In this document: positions 27,286-35,329 of the stretch, piece after piece | Layout of the letters: each line of letters opens with the position of its first letter | Numbering within the stretch: position 1 is the stretch's first letter | Assembly (NCBI GenBank): GCA_027032075.1 | Contig: JALVOC010000226.1 | Coordinates: 1-64,000 of the forward strand | Direction of reading: 5' to 3' | Length of the DNA stretch: 64,000 bases | From: Chromatiales bacterium | GTDB lineage: Bacteria; Pseudomonadota; Gammaproteobacteria; UBA6429; Thiohalophilaceae | Notes under the pieces: generated by a model | Databases searched by the model: none | Told to the model about the DNA's origin: nothing | The model's input: only the letters and a program-made list of their open reading frames with translations | Translations under genes and position numbers: made by a program

Positions 27286-27672
27286 ATGCGTATTCTCCAC
27301 ACCATGTTACGTGTTGGAAATCTCGACCGCTCCATAGAATTCTATACCAATGTACTCGGTATGGAGCTGTTACGTCAAAAGGACTACCCTGATGGCAAGT
27401 TCACCCTTGCCTTTTTGGGTTACGGCCCGGAATCCGAAAACGCCGTTCTTGAACTCACTTACAACTGGGGCACCGATCATTATGATCCCGGCACTGGTTT
27501 TGGGCATATCGCCGTGGAAGTCGATGATGTCCATGAAGCGGTTGATGAAATCAAAAAACGTGGTGGCAAGATTATCCGTGATGCCGGGCCAATGAATGCC
27601 GGTACAACCATCATCGCCTTTGTTGAAGATCCGGACGGTTACGCCATCGAGCTGATTGGTAAAAAACGCTGA
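27286..27672 (+). CDS. gloA: Lactoylglutathione lyase (glyoxalase I)
   Basis: A 128-residue VOC-fold enzyme that isomerises the methylglyoxal-glutathione adduct. Metal ligands are His5 ([10 protein letters not shown]), Glu56 ([10 protein letters not shown]), His74 ([10 protein letters not shown]) and Glu122 ([10 protein letters not shown]). GAGGAAAAA precedes the ATG. The second step could be done by the GloB-like protein at 5.6 kb. It is followed by the GGDEF-EAL gene on the same strand 54 bases later, likely without functional connection. Confidence 0.95.
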   Translation: MRILHTMLRVGNLDRSIEFYTNVLGMELLRQKDYPDGKFTLAFLGYGPESENAVLELTYNWGTDHYDPGTGFGHIAVEVDDVHEAVDEIKKRGGKIIRDAGPMNAGTTIIAFVEDPDGYAIELIGKKR

Positions 27673-27726
27673 CATTCGTTTGAATTGGGGCAAAACGGCA
27701 ACAGTTAATTATCCGGCACATCCCAG

Positions 27727-29814
27727 ATGAAGCCATTACTCTCCAGATTACGTGCTGCTTTGCTCCGCTGGTTTGAGCTGCCAGCGGAAAAGGAGCTGCA
27801 GACAATCCTGCAGAATATCCAGGACATCTATTACCGCGTGGACAAGGAAGGCATGCTGGTTCGGGTTTCCGACTCCGTGGAAGATCTCCTCGGCTACACA
27901 CCTGCCGAAGTCATCGGCACCCGTATGGCCGATTATTATGTCGATCCCAACGGCAGGGAAAAATTTCTGCAAACTCTGCGGGAGGCTGACGGCAGCATCA
28001 ATAATTATGATGTCTTGCTCCGCCATAAAAACGGATCAGAGGTCTGGATCTCCACCAATTCCCACTTCTACTGTGACAGCGAAGGGGAAATTGCCGGTGT
28101 GGAAGGTATTGCCCGCAATATTACCGAACTGAAATCACATATTAATGAACTCTATAAACTGTCCACTATTCTGGAACATACCGCTGACATGGTGATGGTG
28201 ACCGGCCCTGATGGCATCATTGAGTACGTTAACCATGCTTTTGAGAGAATCACCGGATACAGCAGTAAAGACGTCATTGGTAAAACCCCTGCCGTTCTCA
28301 ACTCGGGCGAACATGATACAGAGGAATATGCCCATCTGTGGAAAACCATCAACGCCGGCGAGGTCTATCGTAACGTACTCATTAACAAACGCAAGGATGG
28401 CACGCTGTTTTATGAGGAAAAGACCATAACCCCCCTGAAAGACGAAAACGGCAAGATCATTCACTTTATTTCCACCGCCAAGGACATCTCTGACCGGATC
28501 CAGGCACATAAACGCCTGCACCACATGGCGCATCACGATGCCCTTACGGGTTTACCCAACCGCACTCTGTTCCTCGACCGTCTGGAACAGGCCCTGCACC
28601 GCGCCTTGCTCCACACCCGTCTGGTTGCCGTGTTGTTTCTGGACCTCGATCGCTTTAAAAACATCAACGACACACTTGGGCATAACGTGGGTGATGAGTT
28701 ACTGGTTCAACTGACCGAGCGTCTTACCCAAAATATCCGCTATGGTGACACCATCGGCCGATTTGGCGGGGATGAGTTTGTCATTCTCCTGGACGATCTG
28801 GAAAATGAACGTTATATCTCTTCCCTCGCACAAAAAATCCTGGATACACTGATCAATCCGTTTATCATCAACAACCATGAACTCTACATCACCGCCAGTA
28901 TCGGTATCAGCATCTACCCCAGTGACGGCCACGATACTGAAACACTCTTACGTAATGCCGATATTGCCATGTACCGCGCCAAGGATCTCGGCAAAAACAA
29001 TTACCAGTTCTATTCGGACGATATGAGCGCACGCATTTTCGAGCGTCTCACCCTGGAAAATCATCTGCGCCACGCGCTGGAACGTGATGAATTTGTGCTG
29101 CACTACCAACCACAGGTGGATGCACAAACACAACGCATACACGGTGTCGAAGCACTGCTGCGCTGGCAACACCCGGAAATCGGTCTGGTCTCCCCACCAA
29201 ACTTCATACCCTTGCTCGAGGAAACCGGATTAATCGAGGAAGTGGGTGACTGGTTACTTGAATCCGCCTGCAAGCAATCACGCCAGTGGCACGACACGGG
29301 CAGCTCTTATCTGCATATGTCGGTAAACCTCTCCAGCAGGCAATTCAACAACCCTGCTTTTTTTGATTCCATTCAAAAAATCATCCGGCAAACGGGGATA
29401 AACCCGGAATTCCTGGAGCTTGAAATAACCGAAAGTATGTTGATGCGAAATGCCAGCAGTACGATTAACGCTCTCGATACCCTCTCCCAACTGGGCGTAA
29501 GATTTGCGATTGACGATTTTGGTACGGGGTATTCCTCTCTCAACTACCTGCGGCGTTTTCCAATCGATACCATCAAAATCGACCGCAGTTTTATCCGTGA
29601 TATCACTACCGATGAAGACGATGCTGCAATCACCTCTGCTATCATCGTAATGGCCCACAGCCTGTCAATGAACGTGATTGCCGAAGGGGTGGAAAATGAC
29701 AGCCAGCTGGCCTTTCTGCAGGAACACAACTGCCACTACATCCAGGGGCACTTCTTCAGTCATGCGCTACCCGCAGAGGAAATCACTCACCTGCTGCAAA
29801 AACAAAATGTCTGA
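27727..29814 (+). CDS. PAS-PAS-GGDEF-EAL cyclic-di-GMP enzyme
   Basis: A 695-residue soluble signalling protein. Two PAS domains (about 23-135 and 145-260; the second has the conserved VNHAFERITGYS) precede a GGDEF domain with intact active site GGDEF at 347-351 and an I-site RYGD at 338-341, then an EAL domain with EALLRW (475-480), ITESML, DDFGTGYSSL and IKIDRSFI. Both cyclase and phosphodiesterase sites look complete, so either or both activities are possible, set by PAS signals. No membrane segment. The convergent MazG-like gene begins six bases after its stop. Confidence 0.95.
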   Translation: MKPLLSRLRAALLRWFELPAEKELQTILQNIQDIYYRVDKEGMLVRVSDSVEDLLGYTPAEVIGTRMADYYVDPNGREKFLQTLREADGSINNYDVLLRHKNGSEVWISTNSHFYCDSEGEIAGVEGIARNITELKSHINELYKLSTILEHTADMVMVTGPDGIIEYVNHAFERITGYSSKDVIGKTPAVLNSGEHDTEEYAHLWKTINAGEVYRNVLINKRKDGTLFYEEKTITPLKDENGKIIHFISTAKDISDRIQAHKRLHHMAHHDALTGLPNRTLFLDRLEQALHRALLHTRLVAVLFLDLDRFKNINDTLGHNVGDELLVQLTERLTQNIRYGDTIGRFGGDEFVILLDDLENERYISSLAQKILDTLINPFIINNHELYITASIGISIYPSDGHDTETLLRNADIAMYRAKDLGKNNYQFYSDDMSARIFERLTLENHLRHALERDEFVLHYQPQVDAQTQRIHGVEALLRWQHPEIGLVSPPNFIPLLEETGLIEEVGDWLLESACKQSRQWHDTGSSYLHMSVNLSSRQFNNPAFFDSIQKIIRQTGINPEFLELEITESMLMRNASSTINALDTLSQLGVRFAIDDFGTGYSSLNYLRRFPIDTIKIDRSFIRDITTDEDDAAITSAIIVMAHSLSMNVIAEGVENDSQLAFLQEHNCHYIQGHFFSHALPAEEITHLLQKQNV

Positions 29815-29819
29815 GCCAC

Positions 29820-30185
29820 TCATGACTGCGTTTTGTACTCCGTATATTTACGGGCACTGCCGCGTACTTTGTCGGCAGGATATTTTTCTGCGTTGATTTG
29901 CATTTTTTCCTTCACCGCCTGCAACAAATCGATATCCAGGCGTTCACTCAGACGTAGCAGATAGATAAAAATGTCCGCCATCTCATACGCCACTTCACAC
30001 CGCTTGTCGTCGCCGAGATCCCTGCTCTGTTCCTCGGTAAGCCATTGAAAATGCTCGAGCAACTCGGCCGCCTCAACACTCAGCGCCATCACCAGGTTCT
30101 TCGGCGAGTGAAACTGTTCCCAGTCACGTTGCCTGGCAAATTCCCGCAGTTCATCCTTCAATTGCCGCAAACTTTCTTCAGCCAT
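29820..30185 (-). CDS. MazG-like nucleotide pyrophosphohydrolase
   Basis: A 121-residue all-alpha NTP pyrophosphatase of the RS21-C6/MazG-like group. The magnesium-binding residues lie in EAAELLEHFQW and YEMADIFIYLL. Such proteins hydrolyse non-canonical or excess nucleotides (dCTP in RS21-C6). It is a single gene, convergent with the GGDEF-EAL gene and separated from the small gene upstream by a terminator at 30216-30241. Confidence 0.9.
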   Translation of the reverse strand: MAEESLRQLKDELREFARQRDWEQFHSPKNLVMALSVEAAELLEHFQWLTEEQSRDLGDDKRCEVAYEMADIFIYLLRLSERLDIDLLQAVKEKMQINAEKYPADKVRGSARKYTEYKTQS

Positions 30186-30215
30186 GCCCTTGCCTCATCA
30201 TTGACCTGCACAAAA

Positions 30216-30241
30216 AAAAGCCCGCATGCTGACGGGCTTTT
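30216..30241 (-). terminator. Rho-independent terminator
   Basis: Arms AAAAGCCCG / CGGGCTTTT with an 8-base loop and an eight-base T run on the minus strand. It ends the transcript of the 73-residue protein gene (30264-30485) before the MazG-like gene. Confidence 0.85.
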
Positions 30242-30263
30242 GTAAAATATGGATGTGCCTTCA

Positions 30264-30485
30264 TTATTGTTGGAGCCGCGCTTTTCTGTAAGCACCGATT
30301 TGACGACTCAGTTCAAGATAATACCAATCATCGATATTCACTATCTTGTGTTGCCCCTCGAGAAACTCGATCATCACACGTAACGGATTTTCGTGCCGAT
30401 AGAGGACCAGTTTCACTTTCATGAGTTTGCCGGTGCGATTTGTATACCAGGCACCAACTTCCGGTTCTTGTTTTGTGTACAACAT
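30264..30485 (-). CDS. Conserved 73-residue protein of unknown function
   Basis: A small soluble protein that I do not recognise. It reads MLYTKQEPEVGAWYTNRTG and continues with VKLVLYRHENPLRVMIEFLE and NIDDWYYLELSRQIG. The W/Y-rich beta pattern looks like a small barrel or nucleic-acid-binding fold. The ATG at 30485 follows a run of seven G (AGGGGGGG) with good spacing. It has its own terminator downstream. Function unknown. Confidence 0.78.
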   Translation of the reverse strand: MLYTKQEPEVGAWYTNRTGKLMKVKLVLYRHENPLRVMIEFLEGQHKIVNIDDWYYLELSRQIGAYRKARLQQ

Positions 30486-30866
30486 TAACCCCCCCTGAAT
30501 AATGCCACCCTGAAAAAACATTCGTTATCCTTATGCGCCCAGCTTACCAAACCCTGCGCTTTTCGGGGACAGAAAAAAGCATTTTTTTTACCCCGATCAA
30601 ACCGGTTTTTTTACTTGGTCTAAAAAAACAATCCGTCGATGGAAAGACAGGCATGCGATTTTACGCCGGTGTTTCGCTCTTTCACTCCCCGTTTACCGCA
30701 CACACGTTACTGATATTCCGTGCGGGCACGGTACGAGGTGGCGTCAAGACGGGTTTGGGCAAACCGATTCCCCCCACTGCCATCACTCACTGGCGCGTCA
30801 CGGAACCCTGAATCCATGACCCGAATCACCACAATGTGACAGAGAACATGTTATGAAGAGAAACAG

Positions 30867-31025
30867 GGCAATCGGCCATCAACTTCGGCCGTGTCATGCC
30901 GATACCCTAACTGACTGTGCGGGAAAGGTGCCGGTTTGCGATCCGGCGGATCGGCGGCCTGGAAACCTGATCCCCGTCTTTGGTTGACGGTGATGCCCCC
31001 GGGATTAAAGCCGCCCCCTTTCCCG
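30867..31025. ncRNA. Candidate structured RNA upstream of slt
   Basis: Inside a 651-base gap with no credible gene. A 9-pair stem (CGGGAAAGG at 30920-30928 with CCTTTCCCG at 31017-31025) encloses a hairpin GCCGG/CCGGC (30930-30947), a 6-pair stem GGCGGC/GCCGCC (30953-30958 and 31010-31015), a 4-pair stem ATCC/GGAT and a hairpin CCGTC/GACGG (30974-30990). A further possible stem lies 5' (ATCGGC with GCCGAT, within 30871-30903). It does not match any riboswitch or small RNA I know. It could be an independent sRNA, because a separate promoter for slt lies after it. Strand is not certain. Confidence 0.45.
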
Positions 31026-31059
31026 TACGATTAGCAGCTTGTTATTGAACCAGAATACA

Positions 31060-31086
31060 GGTTGTAAAAAATGTTTTTTTACAACC
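31060..31086. promoter_or_regulatory. Perfect 12-base inverted repeat before slt
   Basis: GGTTGTAAAAAA at 31060-31071 is followed by its exact inverse TTTTTTACAACC at 31075-31086, with a 3-base centre. It sits just upstream of the slt -10 and may be an operator or a weak terminator (the T tract lies within the arm). Confidence 0.5.
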
Positions 31087-31096
31087 ACTTACTGAC

Positions 31097-31102
31097 TATA
31101 CT
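31097..31102 (+). promoter_or_regulatory. Putative -10 box (TATACT) of slt
   Basis: TATACT stands 35 bases before the slt ATG. The matching -35 would fall in the T tract of the palindrome at 31060-31086 and is weak. Confidence 0.35.
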
Positions 31103-31136
31103 TTAACAGGATTTACAAGAAGACAAACCAGGGATC

Positions 31137-33143
31137 ATGTTCAAAACCGGCAATACATTAGGCATTGTGACCTTGTTGGGATGGCTGCTGAGCTTTCCCG
31201 GCGTGGCTGCCGTGCAGAGTCCGGCCGAACACACCCGCGTGGCACAACGGTACCAGTTCCAGGAAGCGGAAAAGGCACTGAAAAAAGGCCATATCACCCG
31301 CTTCCGCCGGCTCGCAAAATCGCTGCAGGACTACCCCCTCTACCCTTATCTGGAATATGCAGCGCTGAAACGGCAACTCGACACCGCAACCCCGGAAAAA
31401 ATACAAGCCTTCCTGCAACAGTATGGTGACAGTCCGCTTGCCGGCCGCTTGCACAAAAACTGGCTCTACAGCCTGGCGCGCCGTGGCCGCTGGCAACTGC
31501 TGGCGGACAACTTCGACAGCACCGTTACGGAAAAACGCTTGTTGTGTCATTACGCCCATGCGCTGGTGAAAACCGGCCAAAGCGAACGGGCATTCGCAAT
31601 ATTACGTGAAAGGTTATGGCTGACACACCGTTCCCTGCCCCGCCAATGCAACAAACCCATCGCCGCCTGGAAAAAATCCGGCGAGCTCACGCCGGAGCTC
31701 GTCTGGCAGCGGATCCGCCTGGCGATGCAAAAAGGGCGTGTCCGTCTCGCCCGCCACCTCGCGAAACTTCTGCCACAAAATGAGCGTTTCTGGGTGGACA
31801 TCTGGGTCAAGGTGCGACGGGATCCAGGCTATCTGACTGAAGTGTTTGCTCACTTCAGTGAATCCCCCAACCCTGTGCTCGGCTGGATCAGTGTGTACGG
31901 CCTGCGCCGCATGGCGTCTAAAAAACCACTCGAGGCAGCGGCCACCTGGAAAACACTGAAACGACAGTACCCCTTCAGCAGCAATGAAGCCGAGCGTATC
32001 GAACGGCGGCTTGCACTGGCATTACTCAATGAACACGATGACAAGGCGGCCCAGCTCTGGCTTGCGGAACTGGATCTGGGCCGTACCGATGACAAGGTGA
32101 TCAGCCTGCATTTCTTTTCCGCCATGCAGGATCAGGACTGGGAAACCGCCCTTGCCTGGCTTGAACGCCTCAGCCCGGCACAGCAACATACTGAACAATG
32201 GCGCTACTGGCGCGGCCGGGTCCTGGAAGCCATGGGACGGCTCGAGGAAGCACGCTCCGTCTATGTTCTCAATGGGGAAAGCCGCGGCTATTACAGCTTC
32301 CTGGCGGCTGACCGGGCCGGACACCGCTACCAGTTTGCCCATGTGCCGCTGCGTTACGAGGCCAGCGATCTGGCCGATCTCAGTGCCCTTCCGTCGATCC
32401 AGCGGGCGCGTGAACTGATCGCAATCAAACGCACCGTGGATGCCCGGCGGGAGTGGAATTACACCATCGCCCGCCTGCCCCAGGCCCAGTTGCTCAAGGC
32501 TGCCAAACTGGCGGATCAGTGGGGCTGGCACGACCGTGTGATTGCCACGCTCGCCCAGGCCGGTTACTGGGACGATCTTGAGCTGCGCTTTCCCCTGGGC
32601 CACCAGCAGCTGGTCTTGAGCCAGGCCGCCAGACAGAAGATCAATCCTGCCTGGGCGTTCGCCATCATCCGTCAGGAAAGCGCATTCACGCCCGACGCCC
32701 GTTCCCATGCGGGGGCGCTTGGCCTGATGCAACTGCTGCCCCGCACCGCCCGTCGTGTCGCCCGCAATATGCACCTGCGCCGGCCCAAACGGCATGATCT
32801 GCTAAAGGCGGAAACCAATATCCGTCTCGGTGTGCGTTTCCTGAAAAAGGTTCAGGACCGTTTTCACGGCCACCCCGTTCTGGCCACGGCCGCCTACAAT
32901 GCCGGTCAATACCGGGTGAAACAGTGGCTGCCGCAACAGGGAAGTGTCGCCGCCGACGTGTGGATCGAAACCGTGCCTTTCAAGGAAACACGGGAATATC
33001 TCAAACGGGTGCTGACCTACACGGTGATCTACGAACAGCGTCTCGGCCGGCAACCCGTCCCCCTGCTGGAACGCATGACGCCAATCGGTGTCTCTATTCA
33101 TACCGCTGACAAAACCCTGCACGCAGGACACAAAGACACCTGA
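31137..33143 (+). CDS. slt: Soluble lytic murein transglycosylase
   Basis: Periplasmic 668-residue enzyme of the Slt70 family. A signal peptide (about 1-25, ending GVAA) is followed by a long superhelical U/L domain made of alpha-helical pairs (about 30-470), then the SLT catalytic domain (about 490-640) with IRQESAFTPDARSHAGALG, GLMQLLP and AAYNAGQYRV. The Glu in RQESAF is the catalytic acid. It cleaves glycan strands to 1,6-anhydromuropeptides. It has a candidate structured RNA and a palindrome upstream. Confidence 0.95.
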   Translation: MFKTGNTLGIVTLLGWLLSFPGVAAVQSPAEHTRVAQRYQFQEAEKALKKGHITRFRRLAKSLQDYPLYPYLEYAALKRQLDTATPEKIQAFLQQYGDSPLAGRLHKNWLYSLARRGRWQLLADNFDSTVTEKRLLCHYAHALVKTGQSERAFAILRERLWLTHRSLPRQCNKPIAAWKKSGELTPELVWQRIRLAMQKGRVRLARHLAKLLPQNERFWVDIWVKVRRDPGYLTEVFAHFSESPNPVLGWISVYGLRRMASKKPLEAAATWKTLKRQYPFSSNEAERIERRLALALLNEHDDKAAQLWLAELDLGRTDDKVISLHFFSAMQDQDWETALAWLERLSPAQQHTEQWRYWRGRVLEAMGRLEEARSVYVLNGESRGYYSFLAADRAGHRYQFAHVPLRYEASDLADLSALPSIQRARELIAIKRTVDARREWNYTIARLPQAQLLKAAKLADQWGWHDRVIATLAQAGYWDDLELRFPLGHQQLVLSQAARQKINPAWAFAIIRQESAFTPDARSHAGALGLMQLLPRTARRVARNMHLRRPKRHDLLKAETNIRLGVRFLKKVQDRFHGHPVLATAAYNAGQYRVKQWLPQQGSVAADVWIETVPFKETREYLKRVLTYTVIYEQRLGRQPVPLLERMTPIGVSIHTADKTLHAGHKDT

Positions 33144-33264
33144 AAATCCGGATTTCTCTGAACGGACGAATTTGGTGTTAAAGTCCTGCAGCAACCAGCC
33201 GATATATATTCACCAGACAGTAACCACAAACAGTCATCATGGAACGGCTATTGGAGAATAAACC

Positions 33265-33393
33265 ATGCTAATTTTTCTGCTAACCTGCCTTGGCCTGACT
33301 CTGTTCCTCAGCGGCTACTACATCGGCAGCCAGATGGGGCGCACACATTTTATCCGCGGATACCTGGCGGAATCCCGCAAGGTTAAACAATAA
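33265..33393 (+). CDS. Single-span small membrane protein
   Basis: A 42-residue protein. Residues 1-23 are a hydrophobic helix (MLIFLLTCLGLTLFLSGYYI) with a basic cytoplasmic tail (RGYLAESRKVKQ). GGAG lies nine bases before the ATG and a strong terminator follows at 33426, so it appears to be a real transcription unit downstream of slt. I know no family for it. Confidence 0.6.
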   Translation: MLIFLLTCLGLTLFLSGYYIGSQMGRTHFIRGYLAESRKVKQ

Positions 33394-33425
33394 CCAACTT
33401 TTCCTCCTCTTAAGACGATCTACCC

Positions 33426-33453
33426 ATACCGTGGTTCGCCACGGTATTTTTTT
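33426..33453 (+). terminator. Rho-independent terminator
   Basis: Arms ATACCGTGG / CCACGGTAT with tetraloop TTCG and then six T. It ends the transcript that contains slt and the small membrane protein gene. Confidence 0.9.
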
Positions 33454-33534
33454 GCATGGAACGAATCTCATTATTTCCTAACAATCAATAACTTACAAAT
33501 TATTATTGATATTTTACATGAATAGAGCTATATA

Positions 33535-33639
33535 ATGACTGAACTCGACCGGGAAAAAACAGTCGAACTTGGAGGTATGAATCAACAGGATACATCATTG
33601 TTCATCAACTATTTCTTTAATATTCAAGAACTTATATAA
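33535..33639 (+). CDS. Possible 34-residue peptide
   Basis: An AT-rich frame reading MTELDREKTVELGGMNQQDT and ending NIQELI. A second in-frame ATG at 33577 follows GGAGG, which would give a 20-residue peptide. No family is known. It sits in an AT-rich gap; support is only the ribosome site, so it may be chance. Confidence 0.25.
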   Translation: MTELDREKTVELGGMNQQDTSLFINYFFNIQELI

Positions 33640-33700
33640 TACTCTTTACAAATTACTTTATGTATTGTATAGTGTGATGACATTGATGGAGGAAACGCTG

Positions 33701-33841
33701 ATGAATAATGAAGAATTGCCTCTATACGAAGTCGAGGAAGTATCCCTGGAAGAAGCCATCCTGATGCTGGCGTCTGAAGATGAAAAATACCGGGCGGACT
33801 ATCGCGAGAGCTCGGAACGACTGCTCCAGTTTGTCGCCTGA
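33701..33841 (+). CDS. Small acidic protein
   Basis: A 46-residue, strongly acidic protein (MNNEELPLYEVEEVSLEEAI, then a tail with ESSERLLQFVA). GGAGGAA lies well placed before the ATG at 33701. A hairpin follows at 33873-33897. The upstream region is AT-rich. No family is known; the acidic helix could be a protein-binding peptide. It is probably real because of ribosome site and downstream hairpin. Confidence 0.55.
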   Translation: MNNEELPLYEVEEVSLEEAILMLASEDEKYRADYRESSERLLQFVA

Positions 33842-33872
33842 AAGAGAAGAACAGCTCACCCCCTGATGCATG

Positions 33873-33897
33873 TTGGTCTGGAATATTTCCAGACCAA
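33873..33897. terminator. Hairpin after the small acidic protein gene
   Basis: TTGGTCTGGAA / TTCCAGACCAA with a TAT loop (11 pairs), flanked by an outer GATGCA/TGCATC pairing. It has no T run, so it may be a bidirectional terminator, a stability hairpin or a small repeat. Confidence 0.5.
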
Positions 33898-33936
33898 CCG
33901 CTGCATCCCCTGACGGTGAATCCACCGACGCAGAAT

Positions 33937-34377
33937 CTACCGCATCAATACTTCGATGATTTTGTCTTCCTGCTGGATACGTTCGGCCAGGGCTTCACCC
34001 AGCATGGAGAGATCGGAATCGAGTGAGGAAAAATCATCCAGTTGTTCCTCATTTTCATATTTGTCATTGAAATCAAGGATCTGCTGGGTGATTGCCGAAA
34101 TGCGGGGATAAATCCCCTCCGCAATCCTTTTGATGTCCTTGCGGCGCTCCGTCCCGTCTGCCACAAAGCGGTATAACTGAAAATGCGCACTCGCCGTATA
34201 ATCGACCAGCGATTCACAAAATTCCTGCAACAGCTCCTGCACTTCCAGTTTGGGTTTGAACGGCCGGATCCCCACCAACTGGCTGTACAACACCAAGGTT
34301 TCATTACGCGTTTCCAACAGCGTGTGCAGCATGGCCATGGAATCGCTTCTTCGTTCTATGTTTGCTTGGACTCCCAC
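33937..34377 (-). CDS. rsd: Rsd/AlgQ-family regulator of sigma-70
   Basis: A 146-residue helical protein related to Rsd and AlgQ, which bind the principal sigma factor in stationary phase. The core LQEFCESLVDYTASAHFQLY corresponds to the family's conserved FCxxLVDYxSxGHFxxY stretch. I choose the GTG at 34377, which is preceded by AGGAGG nine bases upstream; longer frames from 34428 lack this site. It stands alone, opposite the small acidic protein gene. The function in this organism is inferred from the family. Confidence 0.85.
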   Translation of the reverse strand: MGVQANIERRSDSMAMLHTLLETRNETLVLYSQLVGIRPFKPKLEVQELLQEFCESLVDYTASAHFQLYRFVADGTERRKDIKRIAEGIYPRISAITQQILDFNDKYENEEQLDDFSSLDSDLSMLGEALAERIQQEDKIIEVLMR

Positions 34378-34500
34378 TTTTAACTCCCTCCTTCCATAGT
34401 TCCCCAAATACGCATAGATACTAAGCACATACTATGCCATGCAGTACAGCAAGAAGGAAACAAAAACCATTGCTAAATTGTAAAAAAATGTTAAGAAATA

Positions 34501-35223
34501 TCAAGCATATACCCACAGGGGCAGGGTTCTGGCCGCGTGACGTAATACTTTTTCATGCTGACGAAAATCCGGCATGCAGTCGGCCACCCGACGCCAGAAT
34601 TCCGCTGAATGGTTCATGTGAACCGTATGGCAGAGCTCGTGAACGAACAGGTAATGCACCGTTTTCGGCGGTAAAAACAACAAGTTACGGTTAAGGCTGA
34701 TGTTTTTTTCCTTTGAACAACTGCCCCAGCGCGTCTTCTGGCCCCGCACCGTGACCTTCCCGAACGGCAGGTTCAGCTCTGCACTCACTTGCCGCAACCA
34801 GGGGGAGAGAATTTGCCGCGCACATTTTTGCAGCCACTGCCGCAGCTGGCCGGCACTCGCGGCGGCACTGTTTTCCTGCGACAGCACCAGGCGGCGCTCA
34901 TGCCGACGAATGACCAGCGCACGCCGGTACTCGCGGGAATAATCGACCCGCCAGCTCTCGCCGGCTGCCGGTAATTCGATCCGCCGCGGCTGCAGGCCGT
35001 GGGTATCGGGACGTTGCTGCTGGCGCTTCTCGATGCGGGCAAATACCTGCTCCAGCCAATCACGCCGCTGCCGCAACAAACAGGGTACTTCGGCCGGATC
35101 AAAACCCTGCGGAACGACCACCTCCACCTGCCCGGCAGGGGAAACCCGGATATTGACCCGCCGTGCACGGCGGCTGATGCGAAGCCGGTATTCCGGTATC
35201 TGGCCATCGAACATATCAGTCAT
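34501..35223 (-). CDS. SprT/YgjP-like zinc metallopeptidase
   Basis: A 240-residue M48-like (DUF45) protein. The zinc motif is HELCH in FVHELCHTVHMNHS with a further glutamate in AEFWRRV. A conserved RWGSCS stretch lies before it, as in YgjP. Such proteins may process protein-DNA links or be stand-alone peptidases; the role is not established. The ATG at 35223 (MTDMFDGQIPEYRLRIS) is chosen because family members start near here. It is divergent from trhP. Confidence 0.88.
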   Translation of the reverse strand: MTDMFDGQIPEYRLRISRRARRVNIRVSPAGQVEVVVPQGFDPAEVPCLLRQRRDWLEQVFARIEKRQQQRPDTHGLQPRRIELPAAGESWRVDYSREYRRALVIRRHERRLVLSQENSAAASAGQLRQWLQKCARQILSPWLRQVSAELNLPFGKVTVRGQKTRWGSCSKEKNISLNRNLLFLPPKTVHYLFVHELCHTVHMNHSAEFWRRVADCMPDFRQHEKVLRHAARTLPLWVYA

Positions 35224-35329
35224 GGGATCGCGCGCTTGTAAGACATTTCGGGGTATACCATAACAGAAGTGTTTGGTATCAGGTATAATCAGGCAGATCA
35301 TTCCGTTGCGCTCGTTTGTTTGAATTCCC

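Noticed and set aside
30533-30811. Plus-strand open frame of about 90 residues in the gap before slt
   Set aside because: Low-complexity composition, no start signal, no recognised motifs; the region's interest is the nearby RNA-like fold.
30915-31030. Match of the structured region to a cobalamin, TPP or cyclic-di-GMP riboswitch
   Set aside because: Some fragments (GGGAAAGG, GGAAACCTGATC) look similar, but the order and key conserved boxes do not fit any of these classes.
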